Positions 1-8,556 of a DNA stretch of 64,000 nt are shown here, one piece after another; the first letter of the stretch is position 1; each line of letters opens with the position of its first letter. Below the pieces are notes generated by a model. The model saw only the letters and a list, made by a program, of their open reading frames with translations. It did no database searches and was not told the DNA's origin. The translations under genes were made by a program, and so were the position numbers. The DNA comes from Oscillospiraceae bacterium (lineage in GTDB: Bacteria; Bacillota; Clostridia; UMGS1810): contig SVJU01000005.1 of assembly GCA_015068825.1 (NCBI GenBank), positions 1-64,000 on the forward strand, given 5' to 3'.

Positions 1-30
1 TGTCATTTTTGTGAAGATGGTTTTTGGCAT
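1..30 (-). CDS. Start of an unidentified gene cut by the left edge
   Basis: An ATG at position 30 reading leftward gives MPKTIFTKMT and then leaves the window. It lies about 85 bases downstream of a good minus-strand promoter. No strong Shine-Dalgarno precedes it; an AGAAG about 20 bases upstream is poorly spaced. The N-terminus vaguely recalls small TnpV-like transposon proteins that begin M-x-K-T-I-F, but ten residues cannot support that assignment. Confidence 0.25.
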   Translation of the reverse strand, partial: MPKTIFTKMT

Positions 31-121
31 CTACTATTTTCTTTTTACTTCTATTTTTAAAGGAACCCCTTAAACTCGCTTAAACACTGGGGAAATCGGA
101 TGGCATCTAAATTGTGCGTCT

Positions 122-150
122 ATTATACCATAATTTTACATAAAAATCAA
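122..150 (-). promoter_or_regulatory. Sigma-A type promoter firing toward the left edge
   Basis: On the minus strand the sequence reads TTGATT, 17 bases, TATAAT. The predicted transcript starts near position 115 and has a leader of about 85 bases before the edge ORF. The leader holds CCCC and GGGG blocks that could pair around AGTGTTTAAGCGAGTTTAA, and two copies of TAGATGCCA. No known RNA family was recognised in it. Confidence 0.55.
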
Positions 151-160
151 TACAAATACC

Positions 161-1603
161 TTATTTTAATTCTTCTAAAACTTTTAACACAAGCTCATAT
201 ATTTCTTTAGTTGATGAAATTGATACCCTTTCCTTTGGTGTGTGAATATCATACATTTCAGGACCTATTGAAATACAGTCAAAATTTTTGATTTTTGATG
301 CAAATATTCCACATTCAAGCCCTGCATGAATTGCTTCAACCTTTATATCTTTATTGAATTTTTCTTTATAAAGATTTTGATAAAGATTTTGAAGAGATGA
401 ATTTTCTTTAAATTCCCATGCAGGATAGTGCCCAAAGCTTTCGCATTTTGCATTTATCTTTTTTGAAAGTGTAAAAAGCTTCTGCTCTAAAAATGCCATC
501 GCACTTTCTTTATTGCTTCTTAATGTAAAATGAGCTATAATTTTTTCATCTTCTGTTTTCAAAATACCAAGATTTAACGATGTTTCAACTAATCCTTCTA
601 TTTTGTCGCTCATACTTACAACACCATTTGGAGCAAGGAAAAGCAAAAACAAAAGATTTTCTTTTGTTTTGTCATCTAAAACATCAAATGTATTTTTACC
701 TTCTTTTGTTATATTAACTTTAAAATCAGGCTCAGAATTTATTATTTCACTTTTTATAATTTTTACATAATCATTAATTATATTTACAATTTTTTCTGCA
801 TCATTTGTCAAAAGATTAATTTTGCAGAAATCTGGAATTGCATTTCCCTTTTCACCGCCATCAATAGAGATGATATCAAAGTCACATTTTTCTTTTGCAA
901 AATTTAATATTCTTCCTGCAAGAAAGTTCGCATTCTGTCTGTGACTGTTTATTTCAACACCAGAATGTCCGCCTTTTAAACCTTCTATACTGATTGTGAT
1001 TTTTTCGTTAACAACACTTTTTCTTACAAAATCAAATGTCATAACAAAATCGCTTCCACCTGCGCAAGAAACTGTTAAAACCTTGTCGTCTTCTGAATCT
1101 ATGTTTATCATTTTTTTGCTTTTAAGCTTATCAAAAGACAATCCTTTTGCACCAAACATACCTGTTTCTTCATCTGTTGTAAAAACTGCTTCAATTGGCG
1201 GGTGTGAAATATCATTTCTTTCTAAAACCGACAAAATCATAGCTACTGCAATTCCGTTATCGGCACCAAGAGTTGTGCCTCTTGCCTTTATAAAATTTCC
1301 ATCAACATAAATATCAAGACCTTCTTTTTCAAAGTCGATATCTACACCTTCTTCTTTCTGGCACACCATATCAAGATGTCCCTGAAGTATTACTGGTTCG
1401 CTGTTTTCATAACCTTTTGTTCCGTCTTTAAAAATTATAATATTATTTGCAACATCACGAATATATTTTAAAGAATTCTTCTTTGCAAATTCTTCGCAAT
1501 AACTGCTTATTTTTTCCATATCACCAGAACCTCTTGGAATAGAGGTTATTTCTTCAAAATATTTAAACACACTTTCGGGTTTTAGCTGTGAAAGTTTTTG
1601 CAT
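161..1603 (-). CDS. pepD: Aminoacyl-histidine dipeptidase (PepD-like, M20 family)
   Basis: This 480-residue protein is a cytosolic M20 zinc metallopeptidase of the PepD/carnosinase type, which cleaves Xaa-His and other dipeptides. Metal-site motifs are visible in order: QGHLDMV near residue 75, LGADNGIAVA near 113, TDEETGMFGAKG near 142 and NIDSEDD near 167. A dimerisation (lid) domain follows, and the C-terminus holds HAGLECG, which supplies a further metal ligand. Length fits the family. The start follows GGAGGT with about 8 bases spacing. It is a single gene, separated from the downstream edge ORF by that ORF's own promoter and from the upstream serpin by a terminator. The family call is firm; substrate range cannot be read from sequence. 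Confidence 0.93.
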   Translation of the reverse strand: MQKLSQLKPESVFKYFEEITSIPRGSGDMEKISSYCEEFAKKNSLKYIRDVANNIIIFKDGTKGYENSEPVILQGHLDMVCQKEEGVDIDFEKEGLDIYVDGNFIKARGTTLGADNGIAVAMILSVLERNDISHPPIEAVFTTDEETGMFGAKGLSFDKLKSKKMINIDSEDDKVLTVSCAGGSDFVMTFDFVRKSVVNEKITISIEGLKGGHSGVEINSHRQNANFLAGRILNFAKEKCDFDIISIDGGEKGNAIPDFCKINLLTNDAEKIVNIINDYVKIIKSEIINSEPDFKVNITKEGKNTFDVLDDKTKENLLFLLFLAPNGVVSMSDKIEGLVETSLNLGILKTEDEKIIAHFTLRSNKESAMAFLEQKLFTLSKKINAKCESFGHYPAWEFKENSSLQNLYQNLYKEKFNKDIKVEAIHAGLECGIFASKIKNFDCISIGPEMYDIHTPKERVSISSTKEIYELVLKVLEELK

Positions 1604-1681
1604 TTTTATTACCTCCGTTTTTTAAACACATACTATTATATTTTACCACGGTTTGCCTTAAAATACAAGTTAAATTAAATT

Positions 1682-1714
1682 AAAAACACACAAGTATTCG
1701 TCTTGTGTGTTTTT
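1682..1714 (-). terminator. Intrinsic terminator after the serpin gene
   Basis: A perfect 13-bp stem (AAAAACACACAAG with CTTGTGTGTTTTT) closes a 7-base loop and is followed by U-rich sequence. It lies just past the serpin stop and upstream of pepD, so it ends serpin transcription on the minus strand. Confidence 0.85.
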
Positions 1715-1721
1715 ATAATTT

Positions 1722-3869
1722 TTATTCTGCAATACAAAACTGTCCTACAAAGATTATTTCACCCTTTTTTTCTTCTACAATAGCGTATGTAAATGGTTTA
1801 TCAAAGAAAAGATTTATCGGTTTTTCTTCGATAACACTTGTTGCGCCCGCCATCATACCGGTAACTGCAGCTGCTTCTGTTCCTTTTTCATCAACCTTTA
1901 TGTATGTTTTGTGAATTGCATCGGTAAGAATAACATTATCGTCAAGCATTTTTGACAAATCGGCATTTTTGGTAAACGCAGTTTTAATACCCATATTTTT
2001 TAAAATATCAATAAGAGAGGTTGAAAACTCTTCTTCAAATTTAGGAAGCTTTAAATTAAGTCTTGAATATGGCGCATTAATAGCTTTATTTACAATTTCG
2101 GTTACATTTTCGATTTTTTCATCACCCATCATAATAACCATACTCATTTGTCTGCCATAATCTATTGTGTGGAATGTATCTTCGTAATTTGAATTCTGAT
2201 ATTCCAAAACTGTTGCTTTAACACCATTTTCATCAAAATATCTAAGATGTGAAATTTTATTCATAAAATCAAGTTCAATTTTTCTGTTTTTAATATCGGT
2301 AAAAATACCTTTTTGTGTTGCCAAATCACTAAAAGTATTAATCCATTGTGCTTTAAAATATACCGCATTTGTCAAAAGAGCAGTAAAGTCAGCATTTGCT
2401 ATAAGAGAATTTATTTTATTGTTGGTTTTTTCGCTCACCCAGTTATTTACATCAGATACTGCATTTTTGTTATTTACTTCTTTTGCGTCTGCCATATAGT
2501 ATTCTTTAAGCACATTTAAATAATTCTGTTTGAAAGTTGAATGTGCATTATCAGTATTAAGCCATATTGAATTTGCAATATCAAGATTATATCCTGAACC
2601 TGAGCTTAGTCTTTCAATAAGCTGTTTATTTGCCTTATTAAAGCTTTCAATTTCTGTAATACCAAGAGTATTTAATATTTCCTGTTTTGTTTCCCCGTCT
2701 GCTCCATTTAGCAATAGTCCCAGTGCATATTTTATACTAAGTGGCGAAAACATATAGTTTGTATACTTTGGCATATTTAAGTTTAAAGCATCAACAAAGT
2801 CATCTGCCATTTTGGTATAAAAATCCACACCGTTATCGCACGCATATCCCATAAAATCAGCAAATGTGTTTGAAGTAATATAAACTATTCCTTCGTAAAT
2901 AATTGCATCAATGGTTTGTCTTGATTCAGAAAAACGGTACTGATGAAGCCCTGTTTTATTATAAAATTCTTCACCATTTACAACAAGCTTTATAGGAAAT
3001 GTCCAACTTTCAGAATTTTTTAAAAAATCATTGTCAATTTCATACATAGTTTCATATAAAGGTTCTTGTTTTTCTATTAACGGAAGCTGTTTTGTTTTAT
3101 CGTAATTTACAGTTAAAACCTTTTGTGAATTATTCCATTCATACTCTGCACCAATCGCATCAAGTGTTTTTACAAGCGGTACAAATCTTGTATTACCCCA
3201 GCCTGTTAGAAAAATTTTAGCATCAGGCACATCAAGCGACATATTTTCAATATTAAACGAACCATTTGCCACCGAAGTCATCATTCCGAATGAAAAATGC
3301 TCTTTTTTAAGAGTACCCGATTCGGTTGATGAAACCAATCCCAAATCTGAGTCGGTAGAATATGTAGTTTCGGTAAATTCAACTTTTATTTCTCTTTCTT
3401 CTTCATTCCAGATAACATCATAACCGTGATTTTTCATTTCTTCTGCCACAATAACAGTTCTTCCGCCTATATTATAGCTTTCTATTTCCTTACCATTAAG
3501 ATAAGTTTTTATATCGGTTGTGTAATATGATCCGATTACATCGCCAGGTTTTGCATTTTCTTGTTTGTCAACTGTATCTCCTGCAGCTGCCTGAAGCGAA
3601 ACAAAGTCAGAACCCTTATCTGTTATATCAAGTTTTCTTAAATCTTCATACCAATACACATCAAAGCCATAGTGCCAATTTAAAATTTCTGCATCAATAA
3701 CTGTTTTTCCACCTATATTATACGAAGTTACAGGTGCGCCTTTTACATATGCAATTATATCAGTTGCATAATAATTACCTGCAATTTCGCCAATTGCAAA
3801 GGACGAAAAAGAATTTAAAAAAATCAAAAATAACAATACCACACAAACAAACGATTTTATTTTTTTCAT
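1722..3869 (-). CDS. Secreted serpin with N-terminal stalk-type repeats
   Basis: This 715-residue protein starts with a signal peptide (residues 1-26, KKIKSFVCVVLLFLIFL core). Two repeats of about 80 residues follow, each with a Y-x-T-D-I-x-x-Y-x-x-G and SYNIGG[KR]TV signature, of the kind annotated as copper-amine-oxidase-like or stalk domains. A third, related segment ends with FVPLVKTLDAIGAEYEW. From about residue 355 to the end is a complete serpin fold: FSPLSIKYALGLLLNGADG, NAVYFKAQW and the hinge VDEKGTEAAAVTG, then a C-terminal FFDKPFTYAIVEEKKGEIIFVGQ. The small-residue hinge is that of an inhibitory serpin. Counting from it puts P1-P1' near Thr-Ser (AGAT/SVIE), but this is only an alignment guess. 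It is probably an extracellular protease inhibitor held at the cell surface. The start follows AAGGAGG. It has its own terminator, and a paralogue of its stalk lies at 48390-49571. Confidence 0.9.
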   Translation of the reverse strand: MKKIKSFVCVVLLFLIFLNSFSSFAIGEIAGNYYATDIIAYVKGAPVTSYNIGGKTVIDAEILNWHYGFDVYWYEDLRKLDITDKGSDFVSLQAAAGDTVDKQENAKPGDVIGSYYTTDIKTYLNGKEIESYNIGGRTVIVAEEMKNHGYDVIWNEEEREIKVEFTETTYSTDSDLGLVSSTESGTLKKEHFSFGMMTSVANGSFNIENMSLDVPDAKIFLTGWGNTRFVPLVKTLDAIGAEYEWNNSQKVLTVNYDKTKQLPLIEKQEPLYETMYEIDNDFLKNSESWTFPIKLVVNGEEFYNKTGLHQYRFSESRQTIDAIIYEGIVYITSNTFADFMGYACDNGVDFYTKMADDFVDALNLNMPKYTNYMFSPLSIKYALGLLLNGADGETKQEILNTLGITEIESFNKANKQLIERLSSGSGYNLDIANSIWLNTDNAHSTFKQNYLNVLKEYYMADAKEVNNKNAVSDVNNWVSEKTNNKINSLIANADFTALLTNAVYFKAQWINTFSDLATQKGIFTDIKNRKIELDFMNKISHLRYFDENGVKATVLEYQNSNYEDTFHTIDYGRQMSMVIMMGDEKIENVTEIVNKAINAPYSRLNLKLPKFEEEFSTSLIDILKNMGIKTAFTKNADLSKMLDDNVILTDAIHKTYIKVDEKGTEAAAVTGMMAGATSVIEEKPINLFFDKPFTYAIVEEKKGEIIFVGQFCIAE

Positions 3870-3920
3870 TATAAAGCCTCCTTTAGTAATACTTTTATAA
3901 AATTAGACTCATACAAAACA

Positions 3921-3947
3921 AAAAAGTTCCGTATTACAGAACTTTTT
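3921..3947 (-). terminator. Intrinsic terminator after the EamA permease
   Basis: A 9-bp stem (AAAAAGTTC with GAACTTTTT) encloses a 9-base loop and continues into T-rich sequence on the minus strand. It separates the EamA gene from the serpin gene. Confidence 0.7.
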
Positions 3948-3953
3948 ATGATT

Positions 3954-4793
3954 TTATTTTTTTGTATCAGCTTTTATACACCATATTGTTATTGTAACAA
4001 TTATAATCACGCCACCAACAAATGCCATAATACCAGGGATTTCATTATAAAAAACGGCAACCCACACAGGATTTAAAAGTGGTTCTATTACTGATAAAAG
4101 TGATGATGCAACTGGTGAAATATATCTTGATGCATAACAAAGCAGTATGTAAGGAATACCAAGCTGAACTACACCAAGAAGTACAAAAAGCCACATTGCG
4201 TCAGCATTTATTGTATTTTTGGTGAAAAACATAACCGGTATTCCAATTGATGCTGTTATTATATGCGCCAAAAGTGTTCCTGTCATTTTTTCGTTCATAT
4301 CTATATTTGACGCACACACAAACATTACACCAAGAAAAAATCCTGCTGCAATTGCTATTATATTTCCTAAAAGATGCCCTGTATCAAGCTCATCAAAAAA
4401 GAAAAGCGCAATTCCCAAAAGAGTTATAACAGTTGCAATAACATCTATCTTTTTTAGTTTTTGTTTTAGAAAAACAGATGAAACAATAAGCACAAACACA
4501 GGCGCTGTAAACTGAAGCACAATTGCATTTGCCGCTGTTGTAAGCTTGTTTGCTGAAACAAACAGCAAAAACACAAGTGACATACAACATGCCATTATAA
4601 CTGCTTTTTTATTAATAACGAACTTAATTTTTGCTATAATCATAAACAAAAAAACAGTAAATGCCGAAAAAAGGCTTCGAAAGCCCGATATTACAAACGG
4701 ATTCGCATCAATAAGCTTTATAATTATTCCTGCAATACTCCACAAAAAAGAACAGATTATCATTTGAAGCATAGCACTTTTTTCTTTTGTCAT
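3954..4793 (-). CDS. EamA/DMT-family permease
   Basis: The 279-residue product is almost entirely hydrophobic and fits the ten-helix drug/metabolite transporter fold made of two EamA halves, roughly residues 7-135 and 145-270. Typical features are SFLWSIAGIIIKL in helix 1, the helix-4 region LQFTAPVFVLIVS, and the second-half signature SPVASSLLSVIEPLLNPVWV. Such proteins export or import small metabolites such as amino acids at the cytoplasmic membrane; the substrate is not predictable. It is followed by a terminator. It lies 19 bases downstream of the proA stop, so it is probably the last gene of a proB-proA-permease unit. The start follows AGGGAG. Confidence 0.85.
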   Translation of the reverse strand: MTKEKSAMLQMIICSFLWSIAGIIIKLIDANPFVISGFRSLFSAFTVFLFMIIAKIKFVINKKAVIMACCMSLVFLLFVSANKLTTAANAIVLQFTAPVFVLIVSSVFLKQKLKKIDVIATVITLLGIALFFFDELDTGHLLGNIIAIAAGFFLGVMFVCASNIDMNEKMTGTLLAHIITASIGIPVMFFTKNTINADAMWLFVLLGVVQLGIPYILLCYASRYISPVASSLLSVIEPLLNPVWVAVFYNEIPGIMAFVGGVIIIVTITIWCIKADTKK

Positions 4794-4812
4794 ATTAATA
4801 AAACTCCCTTTG

Positions 4813-6054
4813 TTATCTTATCTGTCCATCGCCCGAAATAATATATTTATAACTTGTTAATTCTTTAAGTCCCATTGGTCCTCTTGCGTGCATTTTTTGA
4901 GTACTTATACCTATTTCTGCACCAAAGCCAAATTCACCGCCATCGGTAAAACGGGTAGAAGCATTTACATAAACCGCCGCTGCATCTACCTCATTTAAAA
5001 ATCTTTGAGCATTATCTTTGTTTTTTGTTATTATTGCTTCTGAATGTTTTGTGCCGTACTTATCAATATGATCTATTGCTTCGTCCAAATCATCCACAAT
5101 TTTAACAGCAAGAATATAATCTAAAAATTCATATTTATAATCATCTTCCGTTGCTTTCTTTGCATTTTCGAATATTTTAAGTGTATTTTCGCAGCCTCTT
5201 ATTTCAACATTTTTTTCATCAAGAGCTTTTTTTAGTTTTTCAAAAAACTTATTATCAATGTTTTTATTTACAAGAAGTGTTTCAAGTGCATTGCATACCG
5301 AAGGTCTTGATGTTTTTGCGTTGATTATAATATCAACTGCCATATCAATATTACATTCTTTATCTACATATAAGTGGCAGTTTCCTACTCCTGTCTGAAT
5401 AACAGGAACAGTTGCATTTTTAACGACCGAATTTATAAGTGATGCTCCGCCTCTTGGAATTAAAACATCAATATATTCGTTTGCCTTCATCATTTTAGTT
5501 GCACTCTCTCTTGAAGTATCTTCAACAATACATATTGTGCCTTCTAAAAATCCCAAAGGTGCGATTGCATTTTGCATAATTTTTGCAATTTCAAGATTAG
5601 AATTAATTGCATCGCTGCCACCTCTTAAAATTACCGCATTAGATGATTTTAAACAAAGTGCAGCAGTATCGCAAGTTACATTAGGGCGCGCCTCATAAAT
5701 TACACCTACTACTCCTAAAGGCACTCTTATTTTGTTTATTTCAAGACCGTTAGGACGAATAATTTTTTCGTAAATTTCGCCAATTGGGTCATCTAATTTT
5801 GCAATATCTTTAATGTCATCTGCAATTTTTTCAATTCTTTCTTTGGTAAGTGTAAGACGGTCCAGCATTGCATTTGATGTATTATTTTTTATTGCGTTTT
5901 CTATATCAATTTTGTTTTTTTCTATAATGGCATCCGCATTATTACAAAGTGCATCTGCCATCAAAAAAAGTGCTTTATTTTTAAGATTTGTGTCTGCCAA
6001 TGCTAAAAACTTTGCAGCTTTTTTTGCTTTTATTCCAAGTGCCTTAATACTCAA
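4813..6054 (-). CDS. proA: Glutamate-5-semialdehyde dehydrogenase
   Basis: This enzyme reduces gamma-glutamyl phosphate to glutamate-5-semialdehyde with NADPH, the second step of proline synthesis. The aldehyde dehydrogenase superfamily core is clear: GVVGVIYEARPNVTCD near residue 105, LRGGSDA, LIPRGGASLI, and the catalytic cysteine in SRPSVCNALETLL. The ORF track starts at an ATG lying inside the ribosome site (ATGGAGG). I choose the TTG five codons later, which has GGAGG 8 bases upstream and yields the usual MSIKALGIKAK N-terminus and 413 residues. It lies just after proB (17-base gap), as in many Firmicutes proBA operons. Confidence 0.95.
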   Translation of the reverse strand: MSIKALGIKAKKAAKFLALADTNLKNKALFLMADALCNNADAIIEKNKIDIENAIKNNTSNAMLDRLTLTKERIEKIADDIKDIAKLDDPIGEIYEKIIRPNGLEINKIRVPLGVVGVIYEARPNVTCDTAALCLKSSNAVILRGGSDAINSNLEIAKIMQNAIAPLGFLEGTICIVEDTSRESATKMMKANEYIDVLIPRGGASLINSVVKNATVPVIQTGVGNCHLYVDKECNIDMAVDIIINAKTSRPSVCNALETLLVNKNIDNKFFEKLKKALDEKNVEIRGCENTLKIFENAKKATEDDYKYEFLDYILAVKIVDDLDEAIDHIDKYGTKHSEAIITKNKDNAQRFLNEVDAAAVYVNASTRFTDGGEFGFGAEIGISTQKMHARGPMGLKELTSYKYIISGDGQIR

Positions 6055-6071
6055 CGAAAAAACCTCCATAA

Positions 6072-6860
6072 TTATTTATTTGCAACAAATGTTGTACCAA
6101 TTTTTTCACCATCAAATATTTTATACAAAATATACGGGTCTTTTCCATTTGCAATAATCATATCACATCCTGCCTTTGTTGCAATTTTTGCGGCGGTTAT
6201 TTTTGTTATCATACCACCTGTTCCTCTGTTAGAGGTTGCAACTCCTGCACACGCTTCAATATTTTCATCAATTTTTTCGACTGTACCAATAATTTTTGCA
6301 TCAAAATATTTTTTTGGGTCTTTGTTGTAAAGACCGTCAATGTCGGATAAAATTATAAGAAGGTCTGCTCCTGTAAGAGCAGATACATAAGCAGATAAAG
6401 TATCGTTGTCGCCAAATTCAAGCTGCTCTGTTGAAATTGTATCGTTTTCATTTACAATTGGAAGAGCAGAAAGCTCAAACAGGTTCTCAAATGTATTTTT
6501 AGCATTTTCATATCGGATTTTATCATCTATAACATCTTTTGTTAAAAGAATCTGTGCTATTGTATGACCGTAGTGAGAAAAAAGCTCATCATAAAAATTC
6601 ATAAGCTCACACTGACCAATTGCTGCAAGTGCCTGTTTTTTTGCAAGCTCATCAGGTTTCTTTGAATAACCGGCTTTTCCCATTCCAACGCCAACTGCAC
6701 CGCTTGTTACAAGAACAATTTCTTTTCCGCTGTTTTTTAAATCTGACAAAACTTTTACAAGCTTTTCAATTGTGCGTATATTAAGACTTCCCGATTCATA
6801 AGTAAGTGTTGATGTGCCAACCTTAACAACCACTCTTTTTGCTTTATTAAAAAAATCCAT
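6072..6860 (-). CDS. proB: Glutamate 5-kinase, short form without PUA domain
   Basis: The product phosphorylates glutamate to gamma-glutamyl phosphate, the committed step of proline synthesis. The amino-acid kinase fold is complete: RVVVKVGTSTLT at the N-terminus, VLVTSGAVGVGMGKAGY near residue 50, PIVNENDTISTEQLEFGDND near 135, and a C-terminal GGMITKITAAKIATKAGC. At 262 residues it lacks the C-terminal PUA domain found in longer forms such as the E. coli enzyme; short ProB is common in Clostridia. Proline feedback inhibition acts on the kinase domain and may remain. It is the first gene of proB-proA-permease. The ATG follows an AGAAGG site at about 8 bases. Confidence 0.95.
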   Translation of the reverse strand: MDFFNKAKRVVVKVGTSTLTYESGSLNIRTIEKLVKVLSDLKNSGKEIVLVTSGAVGVGMGKAGYSKKPDELAKKQALAAIGQCELMNFYDELFSHYGHTIAQILLTKDVIDDKIRYENAKNTFENLFELSALPIVNENDTISTEQLEFGDNDTLSAYVSALTGADLLIILSDIDGLYNKDPKKYFDAKIIGTVEKIDENIEACAGVATSNRGTGGMITKITAAKIATKAGCDMIIANGKDPYILYKIFDGEKIGTTFVANK

Positions 6861-6896
6861 GCACTAAACCTTCTTCCGTAGATAAAAATTAAAAGG

Positions 6897-6925
6897 TTTT
6901 AAAGGGTACATAAAACCCTTTAAAA
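6897..6925 (-). terminator. Hairpin between the coiled-coil gene and proB
   Basis: TTTTAAAGGG pairs perfectly with CCCTTTAAAA around a 9-base loop. The minus-strand continuation is moderately T-rich (CCTTTTAATTTTT). It is plausibly the terminator of the rsmD-coaD unit upstream of proB. Confidence 0.5.
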
Positions 6926-6952
6926 CCCTTATTAGTGTAAAATTTAAAGTTA

Positions 6953-7393
6953 TTATTTTCTTAAATCTGTTCTTGACTGCTTAATAGAATCACTCATCGC
7001 TTTAAGTGAATTGTCAAGCTGTGCAAGCATACTATCAGAATATTCCAAGGTACCGATTCTGATATCTCTTGCATTTTTCTGAGCTTTTGCAATAATTTCG
7101 TCAGCCTGCTCTGTTGCACGCTTTGTAATTTCGTGTTCATCAACCATAGAAATTATTTTCTGTTCTGCATTTTTAATAATTAAATCTGCCTGTTTTTGTG
7201 CATCAGCCAAAATTCTTGTTCTGTCTTCTGCAATCTGTTTTGCCATTCTTACTTCATCAGGAAGCTGAAGGCTGATATCCCCTATTAAATTCATAAGTTC
7301 TTCTTTGTTAACGAATGCTTTTTTTATAAAAGGGATTTCCAAACTTGAGTCAATTTTTTCTTCCAATTCGCTGATTAGTTCTAAAATATCCAT
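6953..7393 (-). CDS. Coiled-coil protein resembling ATPase subunit b/DivIVA-type proteins
   Basis: This 146-residue soluble protein is rich in Ala, Glu, Gln and Lys. A long amphipathic helix from about residue 60 to 110 (AEDRTRILADAQKQADLIIK, EQADEIIAKAQKNARDI) resembles the stator b subunit of ATP synthase or DivIVA-like coiled coils, but there is no membrane helix. Such proteins are often auto-named 'ATPase' in Clostridia, without evidence of ATPase activity; no Walker motif is present. It follows coaD by 15 bases, a neighbourhood I believe is common in Clostridia, so a role in envelope or cell-shape organisation is possible but unproven. The start has GAGGAGG. Confidence 0.75.
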   Translation of the reverse strand: MDILELISELEEKIDSSLEIPFIKKAFVNKEELMNLIGDISLQLPDEVRMAKQIAEDRTRILADAQKQADLIIKNAEQKIISMVDEHEITKRATEQADEIIAKAQKNARDIRIGTLEYSDSMLAQLDNSLKAMSDSIKQSRTDLRK

Positions 7394-7408
7394 TTTATCC
7401 TCCTCATA

Positions 7409-7903
7409 TTACGCTTTATAAGCTCTGTTTATAATATCATCTACAATTCTTTCATCAACAAGTCCGTCAAGAGAGCCGTTATATTTTGCTACCTCTTTAA
7501 CAATGCTTGAACTTAAATAGGAATATTTCGCACTTGTCATAAGAAACATTGTTTCAATATTTCGGTTTAATTTATGATTCATAAGTGCCATCTGAAATTC
7601 GTATTCAAAATCAGAAATTGCACGAAGTCCTTTGATTATTACATTAGCATTTATTTTTTCCATATAGTCTACCAAAAGACCGGAAAAAGTATCGATATAT
7701 ACATTGTCAAACTCGCCTGTTATCCTTTTAATAAGCTCAATTCTTTCTTCAATGGTGAACATTGGATTTTTTGCACTGTTGTGTAAAACCGCAACATAAA
7801 CCCTATCGAAAATTTTTGATGCTCTTTTTATTATATCGGTATGACCTTTTGTTATAGGGTCAAAACTACCGGGATAAACAGCTATGTTGTTTTTTTTCTC
7901 CAT
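7409..7903 (-). CDS. coaD: Phosphopantetheine adenylyltransferase
   Basis: CoaD transfers AMP to 4'-phosphopantetheine in the penultimate step of coenzyme A synthesis. The nucleotidyltransferase signature is clear: [14 protein letters not shown] at residues 8-21 (the T-x-G-H site), [16 protein letters not shown] near 90, and [13 protein letters not shown], the family's SST-x-VKE site, near 130. At 164 residues it has the normal length. It starts 3 bases after the rsmD stop, with AGAGG upstream, giving the classical rsmD-coaD pair of Firmicutes. Confidence 0.97.
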   Translation of the reverse strand: MEKKNNIAVYPGSFDPITKGHTDIIKRASKIFDRVYVAVLHNSAKNPMFTIEERIELIKRITGEFDNVYIDTFSGLLVDYMEKINANVIIKGLRAISDFEYEFQMALMNHKLNRNIETMFLMTSAKYSYLSSSIVKEVAKYNGSLDGLVDERIVDDIINRAYKA

Positions 7904-7906
7904 AAT

Positions 7907-8449
7907 TTAAGCCTCTTTTTCAAGCTGCAGAATAAAAAGCTTTACCCTGCCGTATTTTCTTTCTTTTAAAAGAGTATATCCGTCGTATAAAATATTAGTT
8001 CCGTCATCTGCCTCAACTGCAACAATTGCATCATCATTAAGATGCCCTTCTTTTAGTTTTGAAAGTATTTCATCTAAAAGACCCATTTTATATGGCGGAT
8101 CTAAAAAAACAAGGTCAAATTTTTCTTTGGAAGTGGCTAAAAAGCTCTCAAAGCTTATGTTTTTTACAATGCTTTTTTCTTCCATTCGCGCTTTTTTCAC
8201 ATTATCCAGAATAACCTTTACACATTTTGGATTTTTATCTGTAAAAGTGCACTTTAAAGCACCTCTGCTTATAGCCTCTATTCCAAGTGCACCACTACCT
8301 GCAAACAAGTCAAGCACATTTGCATCGTTTAAATATGGCATAAGCATAGAAAACAACGGTTCTTTAACCCTGTCTAATGTTGGTCTGGTTTCCATACCGT
8401 CAATACTTGAAAGTTTTAAACCCCGAGCCAAGCCAGATATAACTCTCAA
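7907..8449 (-). CDS. rsmD: 16S rRNA (guanine(966)-N2)-methyltransferase
   Basis: RsmD methylates G966 in the 30S head using SAM. The Rossmann methyltransferase has RVISGLARGLKL at the start, TRPTLDRVKEPLFSML, the SAM motif VLDLFAGSGALGIEA, and the catalytic DPPYK. The ORF track begins 23 codons too early: the extension is not family-like. A TTG at 8449 has GGGAGG nine bases upstream and yields the expected M-R-V-I-S-G-L-A-R-G start and 180 residues. It is the first gene of rsmD-coaD-coiled-coil. Confidence 0.95.
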   Translation of the reverse strand: MRVISGLARGLKLSSIDGMETRPTLDRVKEPLFSMLMPYLNDANVLDLFAGSGALGIEAISRGALKCTFTDKNPKCVKVILDNVKKARMEEKSIVKNISFESFLATSKEKFDLVFLDPPYKMGLLDEILSKLKEGHLNDDAIVAVEADDGTNILYDGYTLLKERKYGRVKLFILQLEKEA

Positions 8450-8556
8450 CGACTGCAACCTCCCGACCAAAATCAACTTATACATCAATATTATATATTT
8501 TTTGTCGTCTGATGTCAAGTATTTGCGCCTTTTTTGTTAAAAAAGTATTACATTTT

